Positions 33,492-41,527 of a stretch of DNA of 44,837 bases are shown piece by piece (position 1 is the first letter of the stretch; the number at the start of each line of letters is the position of its first letter). The position numbers and the translations under genes are program-made. The DNA is from Gemmatimonadota bacterium (GTDB taxonomy: Bacteria; Gemmatimonadota; Gemmatimonadetes; Gemmatimonadales; Gemmatimonadaceae), in NCBI GenBank assembly GCA_003223425.1, contig QHVA01000018.1, positions 1 through 44,837 of the forward strand. The letters are read 5' to 3'. The notes under the pieces are model-generated. The model was not told the origin of the DNA, did no database searches, and was given only the letters and a program-made list of their open reading frames with translations.

Positions 33492-35558
33492 TCAGTACGA
33501 CAGCACGACTCCCGTCCGAATCGTGCGCGCCGGCATCCGATAGTATTGCGCGTCGCCGAACTCGCTTTCTGCGACCGCGTCACGGCGATTGCTCAGATTC
33601 CGACCGTCCAGTCGAAGCTCGGCCCGCCGCGTCCGGTAGCCGACACCTGCGTCGATAGTTGAAAATGCCGGCGCCACTGCGGTATTGCGCTTGTCGAGAT
33701 ATCTGTCACCGGTGTAGTTGACGGTCGCATTCGCAATCAATCCGTGCTCTGGCGCGACCGTTAGTCCCGCGGAAGCCAGATGCCGAGCAGACATCTCGAA
33801 ACGGTTGCCAGCGAGCTGGGTGGGAACGCCGCCAAAATCCTGGACGAAGTCGACGAACCTTCCGTCGTGGAAGCTGTAGGTTGCGCGCGCGTACGTTGCG
33901 TAGGGCAGCCGAAGCTCCGTGGCCACTTCGACTCCCTTGAACCGCGTCTTCCCAGCGTTGATCAGCGCGGGCAGGTTGTTCACGATCGTCGAGGTCACCA
34001 GGTTCTCGAAATCCATTCGGAACGCGGATGCCTCGAAGTCGATGCGACCTTCCATTGCTCGGAGTTTCAGGCCGCCGTCGTAGCTTCGCGATGTCTCCGG
34101 ATCGAGCACGCCTTCATTCTCGGCGAGGCTGAAGTCGAACGCCGCGGGCTTGAACGTGGTCCGGTAGTTCGCGAACAGACGCACATGGTTCACGCCCTGC
34201 TCCCAGACGCCGAGCATCGCACCAAGTCCCCCGCTCAGTCGGTTATGCGTGACCTCTTCACCTTCGCCACGCCGCTCGGAGGTCGCGTTGAATCGAAGAC
34301 CACCACTGAGGCTGAAACGACTGGCGGGTTGCCACTCCGCTGACGTGTAGGCTCCGAGAAATCTCCGCTCATCTCCCGCATCCTTGTCCAGCGACGCGGG
34401 CTCGGCAACGGGAGCCTGAGACGAGCCGTCCAGGGGAACCGTGTAAGTGAACGTCGCGCCTCGCGCTTCACCGCTCGCGAATAGCGCGTCGGCGCCGGTC
34501 ATGAATCTTACTCGCGAGAATACCGGCCAAATGACGTGAGAGTCCGCATAGACATTGTTTATGTCGATCTTCTCCTTGAAGCCAGCTGCATTATTCGGCG
34601 TATTGGAGATGTCGGTGAGAAATCCCCGAAACATCCGCTGTCGCGAGAACGTGTAGGACGCGGTCGTGCCCCAAGTCGCTTCGTCTCTGATTGGCCGTTC
34701 AAAACCGCCGATCAAGGCAATCCGATTTTCGTTTACGTAGGCTCCGGCCGGATTGTGATTCGCATCAAGCGGTACCGCTGACGATAGGGAAGCACCTTCA
34801 CGCGGATGCGGGCTGGCTGGATCCTGACGGAGCACATTGAGATCTGCGGAAATCCAGGTCAGGCGCTCACCATCTACTTTGGCGGTTCGCCACAACGAAT
34901 GACCGCGAGAGTACGACGTATGAGTGTCTCTGAAACCCTCTCGATCAAAATCGCCGCTCAATCGTGACTTCCAAGATTCGCCTGAGGGAACCGCGACGTC
35001 GAGCGCGCCTCCTCCGGAACCAAAGCTGCCCCCATGCGCTTCGACGTATCTGAGATTTGCTGCGGCCGCGGTATGCACCACATGAATCACACCGACGAAA
35101 GAAGTCGCTCCGTAAGTCACCGGTGCTGGTCCTCTAAGAATCTCGATGCGCTCGACATCGCGGAGGCTCACGGTTGAGACAGCCGGATTCAGTGCGCCGC
35201 CCCACGGGACTCCATCGACGACCAGCAGGAAGGCGTCGAATTCGCGCAGCCCCCAGAATTCGGGTACTGCACTCGCGGGCCCCGCATCTCCGCCAGGAGC
35301 AATCGCGACTCCAGTAGCCAGAGCGAGAGCGTCCTTGAGCGACTTGGCGCCGCGCGCGCGCAGGTCGTTGCCACTAATAACTTCGATCGAGGCTGGCACA
35401 TCATGAGGCGCCTCGGGCCGCCGGGTAGCGACTACTTCTACTGGCGGCAGATTGACCGGCGGTGTTTGCGGCTGAACTTGAGCCGTGGATTGTGTCGCGG
35501 CAGCGAGAAGAACGGCGAGGACGAAAGAGACTGACCGTGCTGCGCGCCCACTGAGCAT
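33492..35558 (-). CDS. TonB-dependent outer-membrane receptor
   Basis: 688 residues from the ATG at 35558, which gives a proper signal peptide (MLSGRAARSVSFVLAVLLAAATQSTA); the frame runs another 168 bases upstream without signal-like sequence. Plug domain: VEVVATRRPEAPHDVPASIEVISGNDLRARGAKSLKDAL, then GVPWGGALNPAVSTVSLRDVERIEILRGPAPVTYGA. Barrel ends LDGRNLSNRRDAVAESEFGDAQYYRMPARTIRTGVVLSY. The plug and the terminal strand are those of siderophore/vitamin B12-type receptors; the ligand is not predictable. No TonB, ExbB or ABC importer gene is nearby. Confidence 0.92.
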   Translation of the reverse strand: MLSGRAARSVSFVLAVLLAAATQSTAQVQPQTPPVNLPPVEVVATRRPEAPHDVPASIEVISGNDLRARGAKSLKDALALATGVAIAPGGDAGPASAVPEFWGLREFDAFLLVVDGVPWGGALNPAVSTVSLRDVERIEILRGPAPVTYGATSFVGVIHVVHTAAAANLRYVEAHGGSFGSGGGALDVAVPSGESWKSRLSGDFDREGFRDTHTSYSRGHSLWRTAKVDGERLTWISADLNVLRQDPASPHPREGASLSSAVPLDANHNPAGAYVNENRIALIGGFERPIRDEATWGTTASYTFSRQRMFRGFLTDISNTPNNAAGFKEKIDINNVYADSHVIWPVFSRVRFMTGADALFASGEARGATFTYTVPLDGSSQAPVAEPASLDKDAGDERRFLGAYTSAEWQPASRFSLSGGLRFNATSERRGEGEEVTHNRLSGGLGAMLGVWEQGVNHVRLFANYRTTFKPAAFDFSLAENEGVLDPETSRSYDGGLKLRAMEGRIDFEASAFRMDFENLVTSTIVNNLPALINAGKTRFKGVEVATELRLPYATYARATYSFHDGRFVDFVQDFGGVPTQLAGNRFEMSARHLASAGLTVAPEHGLIANATVNYTGDRYLDKRNTAVAPAFSTIDAGVGYRTRRAELRLDGRNLSNRRDAVAESEFGDAQYYRMPARTIRTGVVLSY

Positions 35559-35728
35559 GTGGTTCAATGTTCCGGGATAGAGGCAGGTCGCAGTGCTGCT
35601 GTCAGGGAGTGACGTGAAGACGCACCAAGCTATCAACCCGGATTGCGTCGCGACAAGTGGCGGCGAGTCAACGGCGAAGAATGAATAGCCAGCCGCTTCC
35701 AACCAATTGGCGGCGCTGTTGGCCAAAA

Positions 35729-35762
35729 GAAAAACGGAGCGTCGAAAGACGCTCCGTTTTTC
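35729..35762 (-). terminator. Intrinsic terminator after the first pilin gene
   Basis: A perfect 15-bp stem closed by a GAAA/TTTC tetraloop, flanked by A5 on one side and T5 on the other, so it can act in both directions. It lies 20 bases past the stop of the leftward pilin gene and insulates the TonB receptor gene from it. Confidence 0.93.
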
Positions 35763-35781
35763 TCAGGCTAGATCAGCCTAA

Positions 35782-36147
35782 TTAGGCGCAGGTAATGACA
35801 CCATTCGTCATGTCGCAAACCTTCGCCGACTGCGTGTGCGTTGCGGTCGCGCTCCACGACGGGGGCGGGCCAGCAACCGCGGTCACAACAACAGTGACGT
35901 TCTGCGAGGGGCTGAAGCCCTGAAGAGGAGCCGCTGACGTCGCGGTTCCAGAGAAGTAGGCACCACCGTTGTCGGCAGCATACTGCTCTTCGTAGGTCGC
36001 CATGTTGCGAAGGTCAGACTTCATCGCGGCGACGTAAGCCTTGTCCTTGGTATTCGCGAACTTCGGAATCGCGATCGCGGCAAGAATGCCGATGATGACG
36101 ACCACGATCAGAAGCTCAATGAGGGTGAAACCCTTTTTGTTGCTCAT
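35782..36147 (-). CDS. Type IV pilin-like protein (major-pilin type)
   Basis: 121 residues: basic leader MSNKKG, cleavage G|F, the N-methylated Phe and Glu5 motif FTLIELLIVVVIIGILAAIAIPKF, then a short globular domain (KSDLRNMATYEEQYAADNGGAYFSG ... PPPSWSATATHTQSAKVCDMTNGVITCA) with two cysteines for the C-terminal disulphide loop. Good aggag site. Such short pilins build type IVa pili or type II-like pseudopili. It is the close paralogue of the gene at 37240. No pilus motor or secretin gene is in the window, so the assembly machine is elsewhere. Confidence 0.94.
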   Translation of the reverse strand: MSNKKGFTLIELLIVVVIIGILAAIAIPKFANTKDKAYVAAMKSDLRNMATYEEQYAADNGGAYFSGTATSAAPLQGFSPSQNVTVVVTAVAGPPPSWSATATHTQSAKVCDMTNGVITCA

Positions 36148-36527
36148 TTAAGACTCTCCTGAAGCGTTAATAAATCGCCGCCGGCTTTCTGAGCCTTCAG
36201 CATTCAAAAGACGCGGCGCCTCGAAACGAGGCAACCCTACGTAAGGGCAACGAGCGAACCGAAAGTCTGGCGCCAATGTAACTCTTTGAGCAGCAATGGG
36301 TTGTGAACCAGCCTCCCAGCTCGCTTTGGCCCAAAAACCGCCGCATTTTGCAAATCGAATTGCAGCTTGCAATACGTCGGCACCGACGAAATTCGATCGA
36401 TTATCGCCGCGGGCCTTAACTGCGGATGACCTGCTCCGACTTCGCCACCGTGGCCAGCTACTGGACCGTAAACGCCCTTCCGGCGTATCATGAGTCCAAC
36501 GCCCCACATACAGCGACCGGAGTCGAG
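36148..36527. other. 380-base leader region between the pilin and msrB
   Basis: The pilin transcript (leftward) probably has a long 5' leader: two stable hairpins are visible at 36212-36227 (GCCTCG/CGAGGC around AAA) and 36233-36245 (CCCT/AGGG around ACGTA), next to each other. The msrB side has no clear promoter. I looked for a c-di-GMP (GEMM) aptamer, since pilin genes often carry one, and did not find its conserved cores. No gene is supported. Confidence 0.4.
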
Positions 36528-37151
36528 ATGCACTACAATAGAATAGCGCGGGATGCCACGCGCTCCTTTGCAATCCTTGGCCTTGGGAGCGTGTTTGCGA
36601 TCCTCCTTTGCAGTGCTGTCACACCGACCCCTGTGTACGGCCAGGCAAAGCCCTCGGCCTCCGCTCCTTCACCGACTCAGAGGCGCACTTTCGTGAAACC
36701 CTCCGACGACGAGCTCAAGAAAAAGCTCACCCCGCTCCAGTACGCAGTAACGCAGCGCGAAAGCACCGAGACGCCGTTCCGGAACGGCTATTGGGACAAC
36801 CATGAGCCCGGGATTTATGTCGACATCGTTTCCGGCGAACCTCTTTTCAGCTCGCTGGATAAGTATGATTCCGGCACCGGATGGCCAAGCTTCACGAAGC
36901 CGCTGGAATCGTCCAACATCCGCACGAAGACGGATCGCATGCTTGGTTTCGCGCGCACCGAGGTTCGCTCAGCTCACGCCGATTCGCACCTTGGCCACGT
37001 TTTCGACGATGGACCCCGGCCGACGGGGCTTCGCTACTGCATGAACTCGGCGGCGATGCGCTTCATCCCCGCGTCACAGCTGGAAGCGGAGGGATATGGC
37101 CAGTATGCAGCCTTGTTCAAGGCCCAGGTGACTTCTAAGAAGGCGAAGTAG
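36528..37151 (+). CDS. msrB: Secreted peptide-methionine (R)-S-oxide reductase
   Basis: Repairs methionine-R-sulfoxide in proteins. The 207-residue form starts with a long signal or anchor (hydrophobic 13-30, possible cleavage after VYG) and has a linker, then the MsrB fold: [59 protein letters not shown] and the catalytic [11 protein letters not shown] (Cys171). The two CxxC zinc pairs of many MsrBs are absent, so this is the metal-free type. Periplasmic location fits repair of surface structures; it lies between two pilin genes. The start at 36528 is chosen because the upstream open frame is not signal-like. Confidence 0.93.
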   Translation: MHYNRIARDATRSFAILGLGSVFAILLCSAVTPTPVYGQAKPSASAPSPTQRRTFVKPSDDELKKKLTPLQYAVTQRESTETPFRNGYWDNHEPGIYVDIVSGEPLFSSLDKYDSGTGWPSFTKPLESSNIRTKTDRMLGFARTEVRSAHADSHLGHVFDDGPRPTGLRYCMNSAAMRFIPASQLEAEGYGQYAALFKAQVTSKKAK

Positions 37152-37239
37152 TCACATCAGATCGGTGCGAACGGTCAGGGACCAGGAGCGTCCCGCGCGT
37201 CGAGGTTGTCCCGATCCAGCCAACGTTTTCCACTGACGC

Positions 37240-37611
37240 ATGCGAGCCACCAGGAAGGCCTTTACCCTTATCGAGCTCCTTGTCGTCCTGGTGGTACTTG
37301 GCATTCTCTCCGGCATCGCCATCGCGAGATTTGTCAACACCAAAGAATCCGCATACATCGCCTCTATGAAGGCCGATTTGCGAAACCTCGCGCTCTACGA
37401 GCAGAATTATCTAATTGACAGTCAGGGCAGTTATTTCTCCGGAAACGGCGCCGTCCAGGGTTTTGCTCCAACCGTCGGAGTGACTATTGCTGCGACCGCA
37501 GACCCGGGTCCGCCTCCAAGCTGGCAAGCCATTGCCACGCACGACAAGACAGCGAAAACCTGCTCGATCACAACCTCCGGCCCGTCGATTTGGGAAATCA
37601 GTTGTCCGTAA
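37240..37611 (+). CDS. Second type IV pilin-like protein
   Basis: 123 residues: leader MRATRKA, mature FTLIELLVVLVVLGILSGIAIARF with Glu5, then a globular part closely parallel to the other pilin (SMKADLRNLALYEQNYLIDSQGSYFSG ... PPPSWQAIATHDKTAKTC ... ISCP), including the two cysteines. The residue before the cleavage site is Ala instead of the usual Gly, which prepilin peptidases accept less well. No ribosome site is visible before the ATG. A duplicated, diverged copy, possibly a minor pilin. Confidence 0.88.
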   Translation: MRATRKAFTLIELLVVLVVLGILSGIAIARFVNTKESAYIASMKADLRNLALYEQNYLIDSQGSYFSGNGAVQGFAPTVGVTIAATADPGPPPSWQAIATHDKTAKTCSITTSGPSIWEISCP

Positions 37612-37751
37612 AACGGTAAGCGCTGCTTTTTCTCTGGCCGTCGCAGCTCTTTGGCCTCAGATTGTCCTTCCGCTTTTCCATTTCTTTTTTTCTCTCGGCG
37701 ACTTTAGTTTCTCCGCCCCCCGGTCCCCCGTCCCCGTCCCCCGGCACTTTC

Positions 37752-38039
37752 ATGGAATGCTGGTTGATCACGTCGCGCGCGGAAGTGATGCGGCTGGAGT
37801 TCGGCGAAGAGCCGCCGCGAGAGATTTGCCTTCCCGATAAATCGCTATCGGACATCGAGGACAACGCGATTCAGAAAGCAATCCAGGACGCGCCGTACAT
37901 AGTCTATCATCGCTATCACCTGGCCCATGAAAGTTGGCGACTAGGCATTGTATATTCCGTCACCCCGCCGACCGTTGGTGACATTCAAATCCTGTCGGCG
38001 TACCGGGCAGGGCACGAGGCACGGCCGCACCTCGTATAG
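37752..38039 (+). CDS. Small hypothetical protein
   Basis: 95 residues from the ATG at 37752 (MECWLITSRAEVMRLEFGEE...). Composition is balanced and protein-like (IQKAIQDAPYIVYHRYHLAHESWRLGIVYS), unlike the low-complexity PSP-rich sequence that the longer frame would add upstream. No ribosome site, family or signal is recognised. It is convergent with the coiled-coil gene. Moderate doubt that it is real. Confidence 0.4.
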   Translation: MECWLITSRAEVMRLEFGEEPPREICLPDKSLSDIEDNAIQKAIQDAPYIVYHRYHLAHESWRLGIVYSVTPPTVGDIQILSAYRAGHEARPHLV

Positions 38040-38067
38040 TGTGCACACGACGGCGGCCCGCTGGACG

Positions 38068-38262
38068 CTACTCCTTCATTTTCTTGCGCAGCTTGTCCAC
38101 GGCGGAATCAAGAAGGGCTTGAAGTCGCAGATACTCCTCATTGATCCTCTTGCCAGCCGGCGGGAGCTCCGCCTCGGCCTTTTCGGCTAGCTCTGCCAGC
38201 CGCTTTCCCGCGTTTGTCAGCTCCTCCCGCAACTTCTCGAGAGTCTGTTTGATTTCGTCCAT
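38068..38262 (-). CDS. Small coiled-coil protein
   Basis: 64 residues, highly charged and helical with heptad spacing of leucines (LEKLREELTNAGKRLAELAEKAEAEL ... YLRLQALLDSAVDKLRKKMKE). A gaggag site nine bases before the ATG supports it as a real gene. No signal or membrane segment. Possibly a small structural or regulatory partner of the upstream LysM gene, 100 bases away on the same strand. Function unknown. Confidence 0.68.
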   Translation of the reverse strand: MDEIKQTLEKLREELTNAGKRLAELAEKAEAELPPAGKRINEEYLRLQALLDSAVDKLRKKMKE

Positions 38263-38297
38263 TGTGACTGCTCCTCAGTGTTGACGCGTAGGCCAGC

Positions 38298-38329
38298 GTA
38301 GCATACGCCGAAGGCGTGCGAGATGCTAC
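38298..38329 (-). other. Stem-loop between the LysM and coiled-coil genes
   Basis: GTAGCATACGCC pairs with GGCGT and ATGCTAC across a GAA loop, with a five-base bulge (GCGAG) in the right arm. It lies in the 100-base gap of a leftward gene pair and may set the ratio of the two products or end the first transcript; no T-run follows. Confidence 0.4.
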
Positions 38330-38362
38330 TTACGCAGTGACGATGGGCACAGTTTCCAGCAG

Positions 38363-39100
38363 CTATTTTTTCGGAGCCTTGACGAGGAGGCGCTGGCCAA
38401 TCTTCACTCGGTCGCCCTCGAGCTGATTCCATTGCTGGATCTGCTCGGGCGTCGTTTCGAACCTCCTTGCGATGCTGAAGAGGGCGTCACCGCGTTTCAC
38501 GGTGTAGTAGATTGGCGCTCTGATCAGCGCGGCGACAGCTTCACGTAACCGTCGCTCCTTAGCCGCCTCTTTGCGCTGCGTAGCATGAACCCCATTCACA
38601 TAGTCGACGAGGGAATCCAGGGACGCTTCCTCGCCGCGGACGGCGGCAAAGTCGGCGCGCGGAACTCCGGGATGAGACACACTGACTCCGTGCGCCGTCA
38701 GGAAGTAGAGCCGACGTGAATTCATATCCAGCGAAGTGTCGTTGGGAAATTCCAGCGACAGGATCACCGGCGGCGCATCCTCGCTCTCGAACTTGCTGCC
38801 CGGGGCGACACCGATAAAGATCAGTCGGTCGTTTGTCGCGTACAGAATTCCGTTGGCGCCCCGATAATAATCACTTGGGCGACGGACGAAGACCTTTGCC
38901 CGCCGCTCGAGCTTCTCTCCATAATGGAGCATCCCGCCTTGCAGCTCGCGATCGGCCGCCGTCCACGCCTTTGGTGCGTCGACATGGCGCATGAAGAAGA
39001 AGTATCCAAATAGAAGAAGGCCGACGAGGACGACCGCGAGTCCGAGGAGCGCCTTCTTCAGAAAGCGAAAGGAGCGGTACAGTCCCTCGGATTCTTTCAT
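38363..39100 (-). CDS. Membrane-anchored LysM protein with a possible PH-like middle domain
   Basis: 245 residues. One membrane helix near the N-terminus (about 16-37, ALLGLAVVLVGLLLFGYFFF) with a positive cytoplasmic start, so the rest faces the periplasm. Residues 45-150 include GANGILYATNDRLIFIGVAPG, reminiscent of the GRAM/bacterial PH-type strand motif, and a stretch of regular strands. A basic helix (TQRKEAAKERRLREAVAALI) leads to one C-terminal LysM domain (about 197-243: YYTVKRGDALFSIARRFETTPEQIQQWNQLEGDRVKIGQRLLV), which binds the glycan of peptidoglycan. A tether between inner membrane and wall is the simplest role. Confidence 0.82.
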   Translation of the reverse strand: MKESEGLYRSFRFLKKALLGLAVVLVGLLLFGYFFFMRHVDAPKAWTAADRELQGGMLHYGEKLERRAKVFVRRPSDYYRGANGILYATNDRLIFIGVAPGSKFESEDAPPVILSLEFPNDTSLDMNSRRLYFLTAHGVSVSHPGVPRADFAAVRGEEASLDSLVDYVNGVHATQRKEAAKERRLREAVAALIRAPIYYTVKRGDALFSIARRFETTPEQIQQWNQLEGDRVKIGQRLLVKAPKK

Positions 39101-39186
39101 TTCGGATCAGTGTAGTGGCAGAGGGTCACCGTCGCGAGGGCAATCTCCATACCCGGTTTGGCATGTGAGGTGCAGCCCATGGCGGC

Positions 39187-39942
39187 ATGGCCGACCTCGA
39201 GTTCGATCAGCGTAAAGCAGCGGCCGGAGATCCTTTTGTTAACGTAGCGGTCCGGCAACCGCCGAAACCTCCTGCTCCACGCTGGAAAAGAATTCTCAAG
39301 GCTACTTTGCATGGCGTCGGCGCCGCGATTCTCCTTGCGGCGGGAACGATCTGGACGCTTCGCCAACAGCATCCAAAATTCATCAAGCCGGGTGAGCTGC
39401 TACACTTGCCAGCCGCGGTGGTGACAGCCGTGGAGCCGGGGACCGAGACGACCCCACCGCCTCCGACCGATGTCAAAGCTCAGGCCGAGATCCAGAAGGT
39501 TGCGTACTCGTTGCATAAGTACACCAGCGATACCGTCCTCGCGCGGCGCATTGCGCAAGCCATTGTGGTAGAAGGAGGAAAGAAGAACATCAATCCAGCG
39601 CTCCTCGTCGGGGTGGTGTTGACAGAAGACATGAAGCTCGACCCGAGGGCGAAGAGTTTCGTCGGCGCGCGGGGATTGATGCAGGTAATGCCGTTTCACG
39701 CCGGCAAGTGGAAGGGTTGCACCTCGGCGGACCTGTTCGCGATCGACTCCAACATATGTCACGGGGTCAGCATCCTGGCGGATTTGATCAAGCGTTCTCC
39801 GAGCGTCGCGAGCGCGCTCCAGCGCTATAACGGATGCGTGCGAGGCACCAACACGCCCAATTGCCACACATATTCTGGCAAGGTGCTAAAATTCGCCGAA
39901 CAGGCTGCGACGCAGATGCTCACTTTTTCGATGGCGGAGTGA
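39187..39942 (+). CDS. Membrane-anchored lytic transglycosylase (SLT domain), copy 1
   Basis: 251 residues: short cytoplasmic N-terminus, a single membrane helix (about 38-58, followed by RQQHPKF), a Pro/Thr linker, then an SLT fold cutting peptidoglycan glycan strands: catalytic Glu147 in VVLTEDMKLDP, GARGLMQVMP, NICHGVSIL and LQRYNGC. Four cysteines (168, 181, 207, 216) probably form two disulphides. The helix-plus-SLT layout and the cysteine spacing are shared with the protein at 40800. A terminator follows at 40000. Confidence 0.9.
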   Translation: MADLEFDQRKAAAGDPFVNVAVRQPPKPPAPRWKRILKATLHGVGAAILLAAGTIWTLRQQHPKFIKPGELLHLPAAVVTAVEPGTETTPPPPTDVKAQAEIQKVAYSLHKYTSDTVLARRIAQAIVVEGGKKNINPALLVGVVLTEDMKLDPRAKSFVGARGLMQVMPFHAGKWKGCTSADLFAIDSNICHGVSILADLIKRSPSVASALQRYNGCVRGTNTPNCHTYSGKVLKFAEQAATQMLTFSMAE

Positions 39943-39999
39943 GTAGTAGGGCGGGATAGCCGAACTTCATAAGACATCCGTTTACCAATGGTTAATTGA

Positions 40000-40033
40000 C
40001 GCGGCGCTACAACCCATTGTGGCGCTGCGTTTT
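40000..40033 (+). terminator. Intrinsic terminator after the first transglycosylase gene
   Basis: A 13-bp stem with two G-U pairs or mismatches (CGCGGCGCTACAA / TTGTGGCGCTGCG, 4-nt CCCA loop) and a four-T run. Confidence 0.75.
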
Positions 40034-40102
40034 AGCTGCTATCACCTCACATTTATGATTTTTTGCAAGCTCTTAAGCCCATGATTAGGGCAAAACCTTT
40101 TC

Positions 40103-40131
40103 TTGACCGAACTCGTCAATAGAGGTAACGT
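40103..40131 (+). promoter_or_regulatory. Candidate sigma-70-type promoter for the XRE regulator gene
   Basis: TTGACC, a 17-base spacer and TAACGT, in an unusually AT-rich stretch 42 to 70 bases before the ATG at 40173. The -35 is near consensus; the -10 is weak. Confidence 0.4.
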
Positions 40132-40172
40132 AATACGTATCTCAGCAGTGGCATTACCACAATAGATTCGAA

Positions 40173-40766
40173 ATGGCAGAATGGATTGGTCGGGAACTCG
40201 AGCGAATCAGAAAGCTCAGAGGTCTCCGTCGTGAAGACGTTGCGGCACGTCTACCCAGACCGGTGTCGCCGTCGACAATTCGCAATATCGAGCATGACGA
40301 AGAGTACAATGTCTCGCTCGATCTTTTGCGGCAGATAGCGGCGGTCTTGGGCGCAAAGATCCAGGTCTCTCTAGAGGCCGACGATCTGAAGCGCTGGCAG
40401 ACCCCACCGGGGCAGCGGCCAGCGATCAATCTGGCCGACGCACCGGCAGACGGACAGGAAAGGCTGATCGACAACGAGTACTTCATCCGGTACATCCGGG
40501 CGCGTCATCCCGATTGTCCGCTGACGAACTCGCAGATCGGTAGAAGGATGTGGGACTTCGCCAAGCCCAGAGGAGCGGAGCTGGTGAAGGGCAGGATGCA
40601 GGTGAAGAAACCGGCGAAGGAGAGCATTGCGACATACAGGCTCCCGACGACGGCAGCGCAATACCGCGTTCGTGAGCGGGACATGGAAGTTCTGCACGGT
40701 TTTGCGGATCGGTTGGGCCGGGCATACCGGGATGAGAAGGGAAGGGTTCTAGTTCCACTTATCTAG
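40173..40766 (+). CDS. XRE-family helix-turn-helix regulator with an unknown C-terminal domain
   Basis: 197 residues. Residues 5-70 are a Cro/CI-type HTH (RELERIRKLRGLRREDVAARLPRPVSPSTIRNIEHDEEYNVSLDLLRQIAAVLGAKIQVSLE). The remaining 125 residues match no family I know; they contain RYIRARHPDCPLTNSQIGRRMWDFAKPRG and many basic residues, and the NSQIGRRMWDFAK part could be a second DNA-binding helix. No ribosome site is obvious. It sits between two paralogous transglycosylase genes on the same strand, ending 33 bases before the second, so control of one or both is plausible. Confidence 0.72.
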   Translation: MAEWIGRELERIRKLRGLRREDVAARLPRPVSPSTIRNIEHDEEYNVSLDLLRQIAAVLGAKIQVSLEADDLKRWQTPPGQRPAINLADAPADGQERLIDNEYFIRYIRARHPDCPLTNSQIGRRMWDFAKPRGAELVKGRMQVKKPAKESIATYRLPTTAAQYRVRERDMEVLHGFADRLGRAYRDEKGRVLVPLI

Positions 40767-40799
40767 GCCTGCTCGACTGCACTAATTCGAGGAGAACCT

Positions 40800-41477
40800 G
40801 TGAAGAAGAAGTCACTGAAGCCATTGAGTGCACCTCCGCCAAAGCTGTCTTCTCCAATGAAGTCAGCTTTACGCGCTGCTTCCCATGCTGTTGCACTGGG
40901 TGGGTTGCTCGTGGGCGGAGCTGTGTGGACCATATCCCAGCAGCACCCGCTCTATGCGAACCCGGGCAAGCTGCTGAGACTGCCCGCGGCTGTCGTTGAC
41001 GCTTCACAGCCTACCGAGCAGGCTTTCCGTATTGGTGAGGTCCTGAACCAGTACACCCATGACCGCGCCCTGGCATTCCGTATAGCCGACGCGCTCGTGG
41101 ACCAGGCCGACAAGGAGAAGATCGACCCGGCGCTGCTGGTTGGAGTTCTGCTCACCGAAGACGCGACGCTCGATCCTCACGCCCGGAGCTCCGTCGGCGC
41201 GCGTGGCCTCATGCAGGTCATGCCGCTGCACAGCGGAAAATGGGGCTGTGGCTCGAAGGACCTCTTTGACATCGAGAGCAACATCTGCCACGGCGTGCAG
41301 ATCCTGAAGCAGGCGATGATCGACGCGCCCAACACCCGCGTTGCGCTGCTGCGCTACAATGGTTGCGTCCGCGGTCGCAATACTCCGAACTGTCACCTGT
41401 ACGATGACAAGGTGCTAAAGCGCGCCGGTCGCGCTGCTGCGGAGATGCGTCTGGTCAAATCGCAGAAAGCAGACTAA
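40800..41477 (+). CDS. Membrane-anchored lytic transglycosylase (SLT domain), copy 2
   Basis: 225 residues from a GTG with a gaggaga site. Same plan as the protein at 39187: membrane helix (about 28-46), a QQHP..ANPGKLLRLPAAVV stretch matching the first copy, catalytic Glu120 in VLLTEDATLDP, VGARGLMQVMP, NICHGVQIL, YNGCVRGRNTPNCH, and four cysteines (150, 163, 189, 198) at the same 13- and 9-residue spacings. It lacks the Pro/Thr linker. The two copies differ enough to be an old duplication with likely separate roles. Strong terminator directly after. Confidence 0.9.
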   Translation: MKKKSLKPLSAPPPKLSSPMKSALRAASHAVALGGLLVGGAVWTISQQHPLYANPGKLLRLPAAVVDASQPTEQAFRIGEVLNQYTHDRALAFRIADALVDQADKEKIDPALLVGVLLTEDATLDPHARSSVGARGLMQVMPLHSGKWGCGSKDLFDIESNICHGVQILKQAMIDAPNTRVALLRYNGCVRGRNTPNCHLYDDKVLKRAGRAAAEMRLVKSQKAD

Positions 41478-41490
41478 GGTTGTCCTGAAA

Positions 41491-41525
41491 AAGAGCCGGT
41501 GCCAACGCACCGGCTCTTTTTTTTT
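41491..41525 (+). terminator. Intrinsic terminator after the second transglycosylase gene
   Basis: A perfect 12-bp stem (AAGAGCCGGTGC / GCACCGGCTCTT, CAAC loop) with nine T. The next gene's ATG begins 2 bases after the T-run. Confidence 0.93.
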
Positions 41526-41527
41526 GT

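Noticed and set aside
36148-36300. c-di-GMP (GEMM) riboswitch upstream of the pilin gene
   Set aside because: The conserved GEMM cores were not found on either strand; only generic hairpins remain.
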